A stretch of 64,000 nucleotides of DNA from UBA9676 sp963741615 (GCA_963741615.1 CAVUIU010000024.1:117481-181480); one strand, 5' to 3'; positions 34,406 to 43,405 are shown, counted from the stretch's first letter. Notes: generated by a model from the letters alone, not told the origin. Program-made: numbers and translations.

Positions 34406-34439
34406 ACTTCTCCCGCGCCATGAACCTTCCACCGTCGGC

Positions 34440-35345
34440 ATGAACAGCTCTCCGTCACCGCAGCCGCAGCCGGCCGACCCGACCCAGCTGGTGATCTCGT
34501 TCGCGGGATGGGCGCTGCTGCGGCTGCCGACCGACCCCGACCCGAGCGACGAGCCGCGTGGCGTGAGCGGCTACACATTCGCGTTTGCGGGCGAGCCAGA
34601 TCTCGACCGCATTCTCTACCTGCAGCCGCCGGCGAACTTTACGCCGAGATCGCAGAGCCCATCGCTCGGCGTAAGGGTCACTAACGCAGTGCGTACCGAC
34701 GGTGAGCAGGTGCCCGCCCTGGCCAGCGCAGCCGTGAACCTGCTCAAGGAGCCGAAGCTCGAGAACCGCAACTGGAACCTCACGCTGCCCGGCTTCGAGC
34801 CGATCGTTCCGTTCCATCTCCAGATCGCCGGGAACGGCGTGATGATCGAACGTTACGCCCCGCTTAACCCCGACGACCCGAACCAGGACCTGTGGAAGAC
34901 CCCGGTGGAGCAGCTCGCCGCCCAGGGCGCGCACGGCATGGAGTACGAGCCGGCCACGATCGGCGAGGCCACCGGCATCTGGGACTCGCTCAAGGTCGTG
35001 ACCGCGCGCCTGGCCGCACTCGAGCGCGAGCTGGGCCAGCTGAAGCGCCACGGCGGCGAGGAGACGGCAATCGTCGCGCTAGAGGGCCGGATCGCCGAAC
35101 TCGAGTTCGCTGTCGCGAACCCGACCGACCGGCGCGTGTTGGCGCGCTACTTCGTCGAGCGCTTCGGCTTCCGGATGACCGGCCAGGCGTCAGTCACAAT
35201 CGACGGGCCAAACCCGCTCGGTGGCACGCTCGACACCACAAACCCATGGGCCGTCAACTTCTGGCTTGGTGCGTGGGATCCGGACCTGCTCTGCCTATTT
35301 GTGAAAGGCGCCCTCGAGGTGCCCTACCTGACCACCTCCGGCTGA
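34440..35345 (+). CDS. Unknown protein with coiled-coil segment in the island-1 operon
   Basis: A 301-residue soluble protein with no family I recognise. A Pro-rich start precedes a beta-rich domain (VISFAGWALLRLPTDPDP, SGYTFAFAGEPDLDRILYLQPPANF). A coiled-coil-like helix (VTARLAALERELGQLKRHGGEETAIVALEGRIAELEF) leads to a C-terminal domain (VTIDGPNPLGGTLDTTNPWAVNFWLGAWDPDLL). The ATG overlaps the repaired stop of the ferritin-like gene, and the stop is 11 bp from the oxidase start. Strict coupling with an oxidase and a ferritin-like enzyme implies a role in the same pathway. Confidence 0.7.
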   Translation: MNSSPSPQPQPADPTQLVISFAGWALLRLPTDPDPSDEPRGVSGYTFAFAGEPDLDRILYLQPPANFTPRSQSPSLGVRVTNAVRTDGEQVPALASAAVNLLKEPKLENRNWNLTLPGFEPIVPFHLQIAGNGVMIERYAPLNPDDPNQDLWKTPVEQLAAQGAHGMEYEPATIGEATGIWDSLKVVTARLAALERELGQLKRHGGEETAIVALEGRIAELEFAVANPTDRRVLARYFVERFGFRMTGQASVTIDGPNPLGGTLDTTNPWAVNFWLGAWDPDLLCLFVKGALEVPYLTTSG

Positions 35346-35356
35346 AGGGCCCGCAC

Positions 35357-36931
35357 ATGGCACTCACGGCGGACACCAACAGGCTCATGCGCGAGCAGCG
35401 CATCGCGGAGCTGCTGCCGCAGGCGGACGCCGGCGCCCTATCCGGGCTGGGTCTCTCGCCGCGTGAGCTCGAGGAGCTCCAGCGACGCATCCGCGGCAAG
35501 GTCGTGGCACCGGGAATGCCGGAGTACGCCAAGGCGCGGATCGGCAATCCGGTTTACCCGCACACGTTCGCGCCCAAGCTCGTCGTGTACTGCGCGGTGC
35601 CGAACGACATCGCGGTGTGCCTCGAGGCCGCTCGCCGCCACCAGTGGCGAACGACCTGTCGCTCCGGAGGCCACAGCAGCGCGGGCTTCTCGGTGAACAA
35701 CGGGCTGGTGATCGACGTGAGCCTGATGAACCACGTGGCGGTCGATCTCCGCAGGCGGCGCGCCAACGTCGGGGCAGGCACCACGCTCGGAGAGCTGAAC
35801 TCGGTGCTCGACACCTACGGGCTACACGTCCCGGGCGGCACCTGCAACGACGTCGGCGTGGCGGGCCACATGATGGGCGGCGGCTACGGCTTCACCTCGC
35901 GCCAGTACGGGCTGAACTGCGACAACGTCGTCGGGGTCAAGGTGATGCTCGCCGACGGCACGATCGTCGAGGGGACACCCAAGTTGAACCCGGATCTGCA
36001 CTGGGCGGTCCGCGGCGGCACCGGCAATCAGTTCGGCGTGCTGCTCGACGTCACCTACGAGCTCGCAGAGGTCTACGAACTGTGGGGCTTCTGCCTCCGG
36101 TGGGACGGCGCCGACGCGGCGCAGGTGCTCGCCGAGCTGCAATCCGGATACATGCGCAACGGCGCCGCCGATGCGCTCGGCTACCTGGCGGTCTTCACCA
36201 CCTTCTCCGGGAAGCCCGGCCTAGCCGTGGTCGGAACGTATAACGGCCCGGCTAACGAGGGCAGGCAGCAACTCGCAGCGCTGCAGTCGATCGGCTCGGC
36301 ATCGCTCACAATCGACACGACCGATACGTACGCCAACCTTAACGAGGCACTACTCAAAGTTCTGCCCGGGATTCCGGATCCGCCGCAGGGCCAGGCCGTT
36401 TATGAGGCTAAGCAGGCCTCGTATATCGCCCGGCCGCTGGGCGCGGACGGCTGGCAGAGGGTCATCGACTTCTATGGCTCGACGCCGAACCCATACAACA
36501 TCGTCGTAATAGAGCCGTATGGCGGGGCGATCTCCAGGTACCCGGTCGAGGACTCGGCGTTCGTGCACCGCGCCGTCAACATGGACTTCTTCGTCAACTC
36601 GTTCTGGGTTGGGCAGCCGGACGGCCCGGAGCGGAAGCCGGCGGAGGAATGGCTCGCCCAATACCTCGAGGTCGTGCGGCCGTGGTCCAACGGCCATGTC
36701 TATCAGGACTACCCGCTGCGCCATCTCGCCGATTACCGCTCCGCGTACTGGGGGGACGCGTTCCCTAGCCTGCTCGCGGTCAAGCAGAAGTACGATTCGG
36801 GGAACTTGTTCGACTTCGAGCAGAGCATCACCCCACCGCCCGCTGGCGTAACGGTGTCAAGCGCTCCGGCGCGCTTCGGAGTCAACGAGATCGAACGTGT
36901 CGGGCGCGGACGGAAGGCCAGCTCGCGCTAG
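35357..36931 (+). CDS. Berberine-bridge-type FAD-linked oxidase (bicovalent flavin)
   Basis: A 524-residue oxidoreductase with an FAD_binding_4 domain and a C-terminal BBE segment (YQDYPLRHLADYRSAYWGDAFPSLLAVKQKYDSGNLF). Both residues that tether FAD covalently are present: His106 in RSGGHSSAGFS and Cys163 in PGGTCNDVGVAGHMMGGGYG. Such enzymes oxidise sugars, alcohols or amine-containing natural-product intermediates and release H2O2. The frame is open upstream, but the ATG at 35357 lies 11 bp after the preceding stop and starts the family's N-terminus. It is the last gene of the four-gene operon. The substrate is unknown. Confidence 0.87.
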   Translation: MALTADTNRLMREQRIAELLPQADAGALSGLGLSPRELEELQRRIRGKVVAPGMPEYAKARIGNPVYPHTFAPKLVVYCAVPNDIAVCLEAARRHQWRTTCRSGGHSSAGFSVNNGLVIDVSLMNHVAVDLRRRRANVGAGTTLGELNSVLDTYGLHVPGGTCNDVGVAGHMMGGGYGFTSRQYGLNCDNVVGVKVMLADGTIVEGTPKLNPDLHWAVRGGTGNQFGVLLDVTYELAEVYELWGFCLRWDGADAAQVLAELQSGYMRNGAADALGYLAVFTTFSGKPGLAVVGTYNGPANEGRQQLAALQSIGSASLTIDTTDTYANLNEALLKVLPGIPDPPQGQAVYEAKQASYIARPLGADGWQRVIDFYGSTPNPYNIVVIEPYGGAISRYPVEDSAFVHRAVNMDFFVNSFWVGQPDGPERKPAEEWLAQYLEVVRPWSNGHVYQDYPLRHLADYRSAYWGDAFPSLLAVKQKYDSGNLFDFEQSITPPPAGVTVSSAPARFGVNEIERVGRGRKASSR

Positions 36932-37040
36932 CTTCACGGCTGGATGTTCGCGCGTACCGTCATCGTTGACCGGCCACGCTCCGCGACTAAGTAGCCACGT
37001 AGATGAGTATCCTGCTGGGACCGTCTCGAGCCCGTGCCGC

Positions 37041-37130
37041 GGGCGCCAACGGATCAACCGGCAGTGGCGGATCTGCTTCCGGTGGACCGACGCTGGGCCC
37101 GAGGACGTGGAGATCGCTGACTACCATTAG
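37041..37130 (+). pseudogene. higB: 3' remnant of a HigB (RelE-type) toxin gene
   Basis: Only the last 30 residues remain: GRQRINRQWRICFRWTDAGPEDVEIADYH, the conserved C-terminal strand pair of HigB toxins. Upstream sequence does not encode the rest in any frame. The stop is 12 bp before the intact antitoxin gene, the normal higBA spacing. Confidence 0.8.
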
Positions 37131-37142
37131 AAGGGAGGGAGC

Positions 37143-37448
37143 ATGGCTGCCGACACGGTCATGGCACCAGTGCATCCGGGCGAGATCCTGCTGGAGGAGT
37201 TCCTCAAGCCGCTCGCGGTGAGCCAGTACAAGCTGGCCAAGGAAATCGGGGTCCCGGCCCGGCGGATCAACGAGATCGTGCATGGCCAGCGCCGCATCAG
37301 TGCGGACACGGCGCTGCGGCTGGCCCGCTTCTTCGGCACCTCCGAGCGGTTCTGGATCAACCTGCAGGCCCGGTATGACCTGGAAACCGAGAAAGACCGG
37401 CTCGGCGATGCGCTCGACGGGATCCGGCCGCTCAGCGCTGCCAGCTGA
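37143..37448 (+). CDS. higA: HigA-family antitoxin (orphan)
   Basis: A 101-residue XRE-type antitoxin. The family opening HPGEILLEEFLKPLAVSQYKLAKEIGVPARRINEIVHGQRRIS contains the helix-turn-helix, and FFGTSERFWINLQARYDLE follows. GGGAGG sits just before the ATG. HigA represses its own operon and neutralises HigB, but the toxin is reduced to a 3' fragment here, so the protein is an orphan that could still bind DNA or act on a HigB elsewhere. Confidence 0.9.
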   Translation: MAADTVMAPVHPGEILLEEFLKPLAVSQYKLAKEIGVPARRINEIVHGQRRISADTALRLARFFGTSERFWINLQARYDLETEKDRLGDALDGIRPLSAAS

Positions 37449-37516
37449 CCTGGCGATTCACAGGTACTGACCTGGAACCGGGAGGCCGTCCGCCTCGCAA
37501 GGGGGACGCGGCCAAC

Positions 37517-37845
37517 CGGTTACTAAGAGTTATGGCTCTACCGGCCGGGCCATGGAACGAGTCGTGGAACGACAGCAGTGAGCGCCGCGTGCAATCGGTG
37601 CACTGCGAGCACTGAAGCGGGGCTATCCGTGCAGGCAGAGCGCTTGGGGCGCTAGGCCGTGCTTATGGTAAGGAGAAGGTCTACGGTTCGATTCCGTAAG
37701 GGGGCTCGCAGTTAGTGATGCTATTTCGAAATTGATATCGATCCTATTTGTCGCTTTCGTGGAACGAGTCATAGAGACGCTCCGGCGCTCAGACTGCTCA
37801 GGCTGACCACTCCTGATAATTATTGATCACCTTCTGTAATCGATG
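37517..37845. repeat. Junction of the two islands: right arm of island 1 and left arm of island 2
   Basis: 37517-37664 is related to 46567-46715 (shared segments CCGGTTACTAAG, GGCTATCCGTGCAGGCAGAG, GTGCTTATGG). 37708-37845 is related to the sequence after the tRNA at 26706-26830 (TTTGTCGCTTTCGTGGAACG, ATTACAGAA on the minus strand). Identity is high but not perfect, so the two islands are related, not duplicate, elements. Confidence 0.8.
37665..37707 (+). repeat. Attachment-site repeat, copy 2
   Basis: A perfect 43-bp copy of the tRNA-Thr 3' half (ATGGTAAGG...GGGGCTC). The 5' half of the tRNA is absent, so this is not a gene. It marks the boundary between islands 1 and 2. Confidence 0.93.
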
Positions 37846-38500
37846 TTGTCCGCATCACGCAAGCAAGTGGTGGTACCAGAAGTGTCCTTAAACCTGGCAG
37901 CGTGCCCTCCTCCTCACTGAGCGGAGGAGCTTCAACGCCGCCTCCCTGCCGAGTATGCGCTTGGCGGTTATCAGATCCAGGTATCGCCGGTGGCGCCCAT
38001 ATCAGCCTGATGGAGGATCTACCCAGGCGTTGCGGGTGAGCCGTAGCGTTCGAGGGTCTGGCGGGCTGGCTCGCGATCAGTCTGCCGACTGATTTGGTCT
38101 GGCTTGCGAATGAGGTGCCAGCCTGCCGGGTCCTTGCCGTGGCGTGGCTCTCATTAGATAGCGCGCCGCCTCTCGTATCTGTCATCCCCGAAGTCAAACT
38201 GCCTGGTGATCGAGTTCGGCCGGCCGAAGGAACCGAGTGCGGCGTCGAAAGGATGGGGGCCTGCTCCTGCGCAGCGGCTGGGTCGCTGGTCATCGGCTCG
38301 CGCCCCTCCTAGCGCAGCGGCCAGGCCACCTGAAAGCGGGCATGGCCCAGGCTACGATCCTCCGGCTCGCGAAGTGAAGGCGACCGCGGTAAGCGGACCC
38401 GCCCGCAGCCCGGCGCAGCAGGGGGAACGGCGCAGCTTGCCCGTCGGCTCGGGTGGCAGCCCGCCCGGCGTTCGCCTCGATGCGAAGGAGCTGCGTGGTT
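37846..38500. other. Non-coding stretch at the left of island 2
   Basis: About 650 bp with no frame that has both a ribosome site and family resemblance. I see no RNA gene or repeat beyond the island arm that precedes it. Confidence 0.5.
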
Positions 38501-41173
38501 TCACTGACGCGGGACGGGCCTGGGCAGGTGGGAGGGGCGGGCGGTGGTGAAGCGGGCTGCGCGGCGGAGCAGCCGGTGATAGGGGTTGCGGCTCCGGCTG
38601 GCGGGGACCGGGGGTTCGGCGCGGTAGAACCAGCGTTTCCCGATTTCGATGAGGATGAGGTAGCTGGCGACCATCAGGGTGAGGGCGAGGTAGAACAGGC
38701 CAGGCAGCGGCTGGAAGCCGAGAGTGTGGGCGAGCGGGGTGGCCGGCAGCAGCGCGCCGACGGTCACTACCCCGAGGGCGGCGAGCAGCAGCGGCAGGCT
38801 CGGGTGGCTGCGGAAGAAGGGGATCCTCCGGGTGCGGATGGCGAAGATCACCAGTGTCTGGGTGGCGAGGGATTCCACGAACCAGCCCGTTCGGAAGAGT
38901 GCCGGGCCAGCGTGGAAGACCCACAGCATGATGCCGAAGGTGGCGAAGTCGAACAGCGAGCTGATGGGCCCGAAGAACAGCATGAACCGGCGGATCAGCC
39001 CTACGTCCCAGCGTGATGGCTGGGCGACTTGTTCGGGATCGACGTTGTCGGTGGGGATGGCGAGCTGGCTGGAGTCATAGAGCAGGTTGTTAAGCAGGAT
39101 CTGGGAGGGCAGCATCGGCAGGAACGTCAGGAACAGTGAGGCGCCGGCGGCGCTGAACATGTTCCCGAAGTTGCTGGAGGTGCCCATCAGCACGTATTTC
39201 ATGGTGTTGGTGAAGATCCGCCGCCCCTCCGTCACGCCGTCGGCGAGCACGTCGAGGTCTTTTTCCAGCAGCAGCACGTCGGCGGCGTCTTTGGCGACGT
39301 CGGTGGCGGATTCGACCGAGATGCCGACGTCGGCGGCGTGCAGCGCGAGGGCGTCGTTGACCCCGTCGCCGAGGAAGGCAACGTCCACCCCGGTGCGCCG
39401 TTGCGCCCGCACGATCTGGGCCTTGTGCTCGGGGCTGACCCGGGCGAACACGCTGGTCTCCGCGAGCAGGGCGCCCAGCCCGGCGTCGTCGGCCGCGTCA
39501 ATGTCCGCCCCGGTCATCACCTGCCCGGCCGGGAGGCCGAGGTCGGCGCAGACCTTCGCCGCGACCGCCGGGTTGTCCCCGGTGAGGACCTTGACCGTGA
39601 CACCAAGGCCGGCCAGCCGGTCCAGCGCCCGGCGAGCGGTGGCCTTGGGCGGGTCGAGGAACACCAGCAGGCCGCGGAACCGCAGGTCATGCTCGTCGGC
39701 TCCGGTGATCGCCGACTGGCCCGGGGCGGCGCGGGTGGCGACGGCCACGACCCGGTTCCCGGCCGCGAACTCGGCGTCCAGGGCGGCCCGGGCCGTCGCG
39801 GGCACGTCAAGGCACCGCTCGAGCACTCCCTCGGGCGCCCCCTTGGTGATGAGCATACGGCTGCCTGTGTCGTCCTCTACCAGGACCGACACCGCGCGGC
39901 GGTCGTGGTCGAAAGGCAGCGTGGCAAGCCTGCGGTAACGGGCCAGAGCCGCCTTCTCGCGTGCCCCGGCCGGCGAGTTCCACAAGGCGACATCAAGGGG
40001 ATTGCCGCCGGCGGCATGGCCGTCCTCGACGACAGCCTCGTTGCACAGCAGCCCCAGCAGCAGCGGCTCGTCATCGAGCCTGCTATCGGGGCCGACCGAG
40101 CGCATAAAGCGCAGGCTGCCCTCGGTCAGGGTGCCTGTCTTGTCGGTGAACAGCACTTCGATGTCGCCGAGATCCTCGATGCAAACCAGCCGCTTCACCA
40201 GCACCTTGCGGCGCGCCAGCTGACGTGATCCGGCGGCCAGGCTGGTCGACACCACGGCCGGGAGCAGCTGCGGGGAAATACCGACGGCGATGGCGAGCGA
40301 GAACAGCAGCGCGTCGATGACCGGCCGGTGCAGGGCCACGTTGATGACGAAGATGGCAGTGGTGAGCACCCCGGCGACCTGGACCAGCAACATAGAGAAC
40401 TTACGCAACCCGACCTGGAACTCGGTCTCGGGCTGCCGCTCACCGAGCCCGAGCGCGATCCGCCCGAACTCCGCCCGCCCACCGGTGGCGACCACCACGC
40501 CAGTGCCGGAACCGGCGTGCACCACCGTGCCCATCAGCGCGCAGCAGCTCAGCTCAGCCAGCGGCGTCCCGGCGGGAACCGGGCCGGTGGACTTGTCAGC
40601 GGGCAGCGACTCACCGGTCAGGACCGATTCCTCGCACTCCAGCCCCGCGGTGGCGATCAGCCGCAGATCCGCTGGCACCACCTCGCCCAGCTGCAAGTCG
40701 ACCACGTCACCGGGCACAAGCTGGGTCACGTCAACCGACCGCGGATGCCCGTCGCGCAGCACAATGCACTGGTGCCGGACCTGTGAGTGCAGCGCCTCGG
40801 CGGCCTTCTCCGCCCGGTACTCATTCACGAACCCGAGCCCCACCGACGCCAGCAAGATCACGCCGATGATCACCGCATCGCCGCGCTCCCCGACGAAGAA
40901 CGACACGAAGGCGGTGACCGCCAGCAAGATAAGCAGCGGCGAGCGCAACTGCCGCCCCAGGACCGGAAGCGCGCGCGCCCGGTGCGAGCGCACCGCATTC
41001 GGCCCGAGCACCCGCAACCGCCGCGCGGCCTCCGTCTCCGCGAGGCCCTCCTTGGCGCTGCCCAGCCGGGCCAGCACATCCGCGGCCACCAGCGACCCGG
41101 CGGCCGCCATATCCAGCGGCGCCAAGCCAGCCAGCGTGCCCTCCCGGGCGGTAGGGGCAACCGCCACCGGCAC
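38501..41173 (-). CDS. mgtA: Magnesium-translocating P-type ATPase (MgtA-like, P3B)
   Basis: An 890-residue P-type ATPase. TGES (186-189) marks the actuator domain and DKTGTLT (phosphorylated Asp344) the P domain, with LGDGVNDALALHAADVGIS further on. The membrane segment VGISPQLLPAVVSTSLAAGS and the C-terminal run GNMFSAAGASLFLTFLPMLPSQILLNNLLYD are hallmarks of the MgtA/MgtB Mg2+ importers, and distinguish it from Ca2+ or heavy-metal pumps. The GTG start at 41173 follows GAGGGGAA. An Arg-rich tail extends the C-terminus. A 14-bp palindrome lies about 150 bp upstream. It is the largest gene of island 2. Confidence 0.9.
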   Translation of the reverse strand: MPVAVAPTAREGTLAGLAPLDMAAAGSLVAADVLARLGSAKEGLAETEAARRLRVLGPNAVRSHRARALPVLGRQLRSPLLILLAVTAFVSFFVGERGDAVIIGVILLASVGLGFVNEYRAEKAAEALHSQVRHQCIVLRDGHPRSVDVTQLVPGDVVDLQLGEVVPADLRLIATAGLECEESVLTGESLPADKSTGPVPAGTPLAELSCCALMGTVVHAGSGTGVVVATGGRAEFGRIALGLGERQPETEFQVGLRKFSMLLVQVAGVLTTAIFVINVALHRPVIDALLFSLAIAVGISPQLLPAVVSTSLAAGSRQLARRKVLVKRLVCIEDLGDIEVLFTDKTGTLTEGSLRFMRSVGPDSRLDDEPLLLGLLCNEAVVEDGHAAGGNPLDVALWNSPAGAREKAALARYRRLATLPFDHDRRAVSVLVEDDTGSRMLITKGAPEGVLERCLDVPATARAALDAEFAAGNRVVAVATRAAPGQSAITGADEHDLRFRGLLVFLDPPKATARRALDRLAGLGVTVKVLTGDNPAVAAKVCADLGLPAGQVMTGADIDAADDAGLGALLAETSVFARVSPEHKAQIVRAQRRTGVDVAFLGDGVNDALALHAADVGISVESATDVAKDAADVLLLEKDLDVLADGVTEGRRIFTNTMKYVLMGTSSNFGNMFSAAGASLFLTFLPMLPSQILLNNLLYDSSQLAIPTDNVDPEQVAQPSRWDVGLIRRFMLFFGPISSLFDFATFGIMLWVFHAGPALFRTGWFVESLATQTLVIFAIRTRRIPFFRSHPSLPLLLAALGVVTVGALLPATPLAHTLGFQPLPGLFYLALTLMVASYLILIEIGKRWFYRAEPPVPASRSRNPYHRLLRRAARFTTARPSHLPRPVPRQ

Positions 41174-41325
41174 CTCATTCCCCTCGATGCTCTCGATGCT
41201 TGCCCCGCCGCGCTGCCCCCACTAGGGCCAAAGGTAAGCAAGCCCCGGCCCAGAAAGCGCCGTGAATGGCCCCCCGCACCTCGGCGATACCGCCGACCAC
41301 GGCACGCATGATCCGGAGACGAATG

Positions 41326-41339
41326 TGATGACGTCATCA
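41326..41339. promoter_or_regulatory. Perfect 14-bp palindrome upstream of the MgtA-like gene
   Basis: TGATGACGTCATCA is a perfect inverted repeat in AT-richer sequence about 150 bp before the ATPase start. It is a plausible operator, but no regulator is assigned. Confidence 0.4.
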
Positions 41340-41726
41340 TGACGGCGAAGATCGCGCGGGCCCGCCTCAACGAGTTCCCGGACTAGCACACCCGACTTGC
41401 GAGGATGGAGGCCGAGGCGGAGGCGAACGGGGCCACGCAGGGCGAGTGAGCGCGCGGACGTCGCGGCCGTCGATCCGCGTATCCTTCGCGCGGCACCGGG
41501 GGAGTAGTGTCGCTGTCCCCGGCGGGGAGCTTCAGCGTCCTGGTGGTAACCGCCATGGCGGGCCTCATCGTCTCCTGGCAACGCCGGGAAACCACGCAGA
41601 CCACGGCCGGAGCTGAGCCGGGCAGAACCCGGCGGCTGACGAGCCGATGAGCGTGTACCTGGTGCACTGGATGGGGACAGGATCGAGGCCCTCGCCTGCC
41701 ACCTTCTCCCGTCGCTGAGTGAGTTG

Positions 41727-41987
41727 TCACAGGTACTGGCCGGTCACTGCACTGTCTGTCTTCGACACCCGCACCGATACCACGTTGGCCAGGTTGATGA
41801 TCACGCCGTTCTCGTCGGGCTGGCGATCATACCTGGCGTGGGTCAAGACCAGACTGCGCCGCTCGTCCAGCGCACGGGCGATCGCATCGAGCGCCTCGCG
41901 TTCCCCGGCAAAGTCCTCGCATACCACGGAGACATCTTCGCCGCCCACTGGGTGGAATCGCATGATCAGCACGATGTTGTCAGGCAC
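41727..41987 (-). CDS. Small protein of unknown function
   Basis: An 86-residue soluble protein (MPDNIVLIMRFHPVGGEDVSV..., ALDAIARALDERRSLVLTHARYD, GVIINLANVVSVRVSK). AGGGGA precedes the GTG start at 41987. The alternating strand-helix pattern and clean start support a real gene. I do not recognise the family. The strand order and final INLANVVSVRV strand resemble small actinobacterial proteins carried on integrative elements. Confidence 0.6.
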   Translation of the reverse strand: MPDNIVLIMRFHPVGGEDVSVVCEDFAGEREALDAIARALDERRSLVLTHARYDRQPDENGVIINLANVVSVRVSKTDSAVTGQYL

Positions 41988-42290
41988 CGTCGGTCCCCTT
42001 CCCGCGAGTACCCGGAAGAATGCCCGCTCAGCGCCAGACGCTGTGCCCAGGAGCGCTCATCCGGCTGGGTCGCTGTGGATCCGGGCACTGTCCAGTGTGC
42101 CTCACCTGCGGGCCGGCGAAGGGGATGGGTGCGTGGCGAATGGTGCTGCCAGAACATCGCTCCACGCGTCCAGGCCTGAAACGCCGGGCAGGGGCCGGCC
42201 GGAAGCGACAGCCGCCGGAAGGCGAGCCGGGAGACCGGCCATCACCCGCCCGGGGTGGGCTGGAACGAGTCTGGGTAGGGGAAGGGAGCA

Positions 42291-42923
42291 ATGACGGGGT
42301 GGACGGCGATGTTCGAGGCCGGCGACATCTGGCAGCGGCGAGCCGGGCTGAACATGTGGCAATCGGAGCTGGCCGCCAAGGTCGGTGTGGACAAGCGCCA
42401 GATCCGGCGCTACGAGTCCGGCGAGGCCCAGCCAACACTGCCCATCGCCAAGGCCATCGCCAGCGCGCTCGGCATCACCATCGATGAACTGGCGGGCGAG
42501 GACACACACCGGATCAACCTCACCGGGGACTGGTGGGCCTGCTGGCAGCCCGGGAAAGACGGCACCGAGGTCCTCGACTGCCACCGGATCAGCATTCAGC
42601 AGCACGGCGACAAGCTATCCATCGCCGCGGCGACCAGGGGAACCCAGGCCTGCGAGGGCGGGTACCTCGGGGAAGGCGGACTGCGCCTGTGGGACAACGA
42701 GATCCTGATGGGCTGGTACGTCGCCACCGCGGGTGCCGTCCGCTCCAAAGGCACCATGCAGGTCGTGATCCACCAGCACGGCATGAACATGACCAGCCGC
42801 TGGGTCGGCCTCGGCTACGACGGGCCGATCATCACCGGATGGGGAACCATCGCCAAGTCCAACGATGAAGTGCTGGGCCAGATGAACCAGCTAAAGGGCA
42901 AAGGAACCGTGGTCACGGCATGA
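42291..42923 (+). CDS. XRE-family regulator with C-terminal beta-rich sensor-like domain
   Basis: A 210-residue protein. Residues 10-70 form a helix-turn-helix (MWQSELAAKVGVDKRQIRRYESGEAQPTLPIAKAIASALG). Residues 75-205 are rich in Trp and Gly (NLTGDWWACWQPGKDG, LRLWDNEILMGWY, SRWVGLGYDGPIITGWGTIA), a predicted beta-barrel shared by a group of actinobacterial XRE proteins and probably a ligand or stress sensor. A GGGGAAGGGAGCA site precedes the ATG. Its stop overlaps the CutA start by four bases, so the pair forms one operon and the regulator may control the metal-tolerance protein. Confidence 0.8.
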   Translation: MTGWTAMFEAGDIWQRRAGLNMWQSELAAKVGVDKRQIRRYESGEAQPTLPIAKAIASALGITIDELAGEDTHRINLTGDWWACWQPGKDGTEVLDCHRISIQQHGDKLSIAAATRGTQACEGGYLGEGGLRLWDNEILMGWYVATAGAVRSKGTMQVVIHQHGMNMTSRWVGLGYDGPIITGWGTIAKSNDEVLGQMNQLKGKGTVVTA

Positions 42924-43264
42924 ACGAGGACTACTGCGAAGTCATCATCACCGCCGGCAGCGCAGCCTGGCTGGCCGACTTCACCCGAAGCCTCGTTGAC
43001 GCCCGGCTGGCGGCCTGCGGGCAGAACATCGCTGGCATCTGGTCCATCTACCGGTGGCAAGGCACCATCGAAGACCAAGGCGAAGCCAGGGTTGCCCTGC
43101 ACACCCGCGCATCCTTGGTACCGGCCATCGTCGAACGCACGAAAACGGACCATCCTGACGAGGTCCCGTGCGTCATCGCCTTGCCGATCCTGGGCGGAAA
43201 CCCCGACAACCTGGCCTGGATCGAGCAGGAGACCAGGGCGGCCGAGGAACCCCAGCACGACTAA
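42920..43264 (+). CDS. cutA: CutA-like divalent cation tolerance protein
   Basis: A 114-residue protein of the CutA1 family, which forms ferredoxin-like trimers. It shows the family features LVDARLAACGQNIAGIWSIYRWQGTIEDQGEARVALHTRASL and DEVPCVIALPILGGNPDNLAWIEQET. CutA is linked to copper tolerance in some bacteria, though its biochemical role is unsettled. The ATG overlaps the XRE gene stop. The Cys in LAACGQN, found in many family members, is present. Confidence 0.88.
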   Translation: MNEDYCEVIITAGSAAWLADFTRSLVDARLAACGQNIAGIWSIYRWQGTIEDQGEARVALHTRASLVPAIVERTKTDHPDEVPCVIALPILGGNPDNLAWIEQETRAAEEPQHD

Positions 43265-43405
43265 CCAGACGCCGAGCCGGCCGGGAGGCTGGCTGCGTGG
43301 CTGGTCAGCAGCGAGCGCAGCGAACTGCGCCGCGAGTTGCGCGTGCTCAGCGCCTGTGCCGCTCGAAAATAGGATTCGGCTGGTGACCTGCAGGTCATCC
43401 GTGCG

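Larger units (their letters stand above)
26707..37707. mobile_element. Putative genomic island 1 at tRNA-Thr
   Basis: The 11.0 kb between attachment repeats 1 and 2. Contents: a cNMP-domain MFS protein, a decayed regulator, the cyclase / ferritin-like / unknown / flavin-oxidase operon, and a higBA remnant. The about 130 bp after the tRNA resembles the start of island 2, and the about 190 bp before repeat 2 resembles the end of island 2. No integrase, relaxase or replication gene is recognisable, so the island is either immobile or dependent on functions supplied elsewhere. Confidence 0.7.

Noticed and set aside
37665..37707. Second tRNA-Thr gene
   Set aside because: Only the anticodon loop to the 3' end is present. 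The sequence before it cannot form the acceptor, D or anticodon stems. The same applies to 46716-46758.
41174..41726. Magnesium riboswitch (M-box) before the MgtA-like gene
   Set aside because: I looked for the conserved M-box helices but could not recognise them by eye. A covariance search would decide; without it no call is made.
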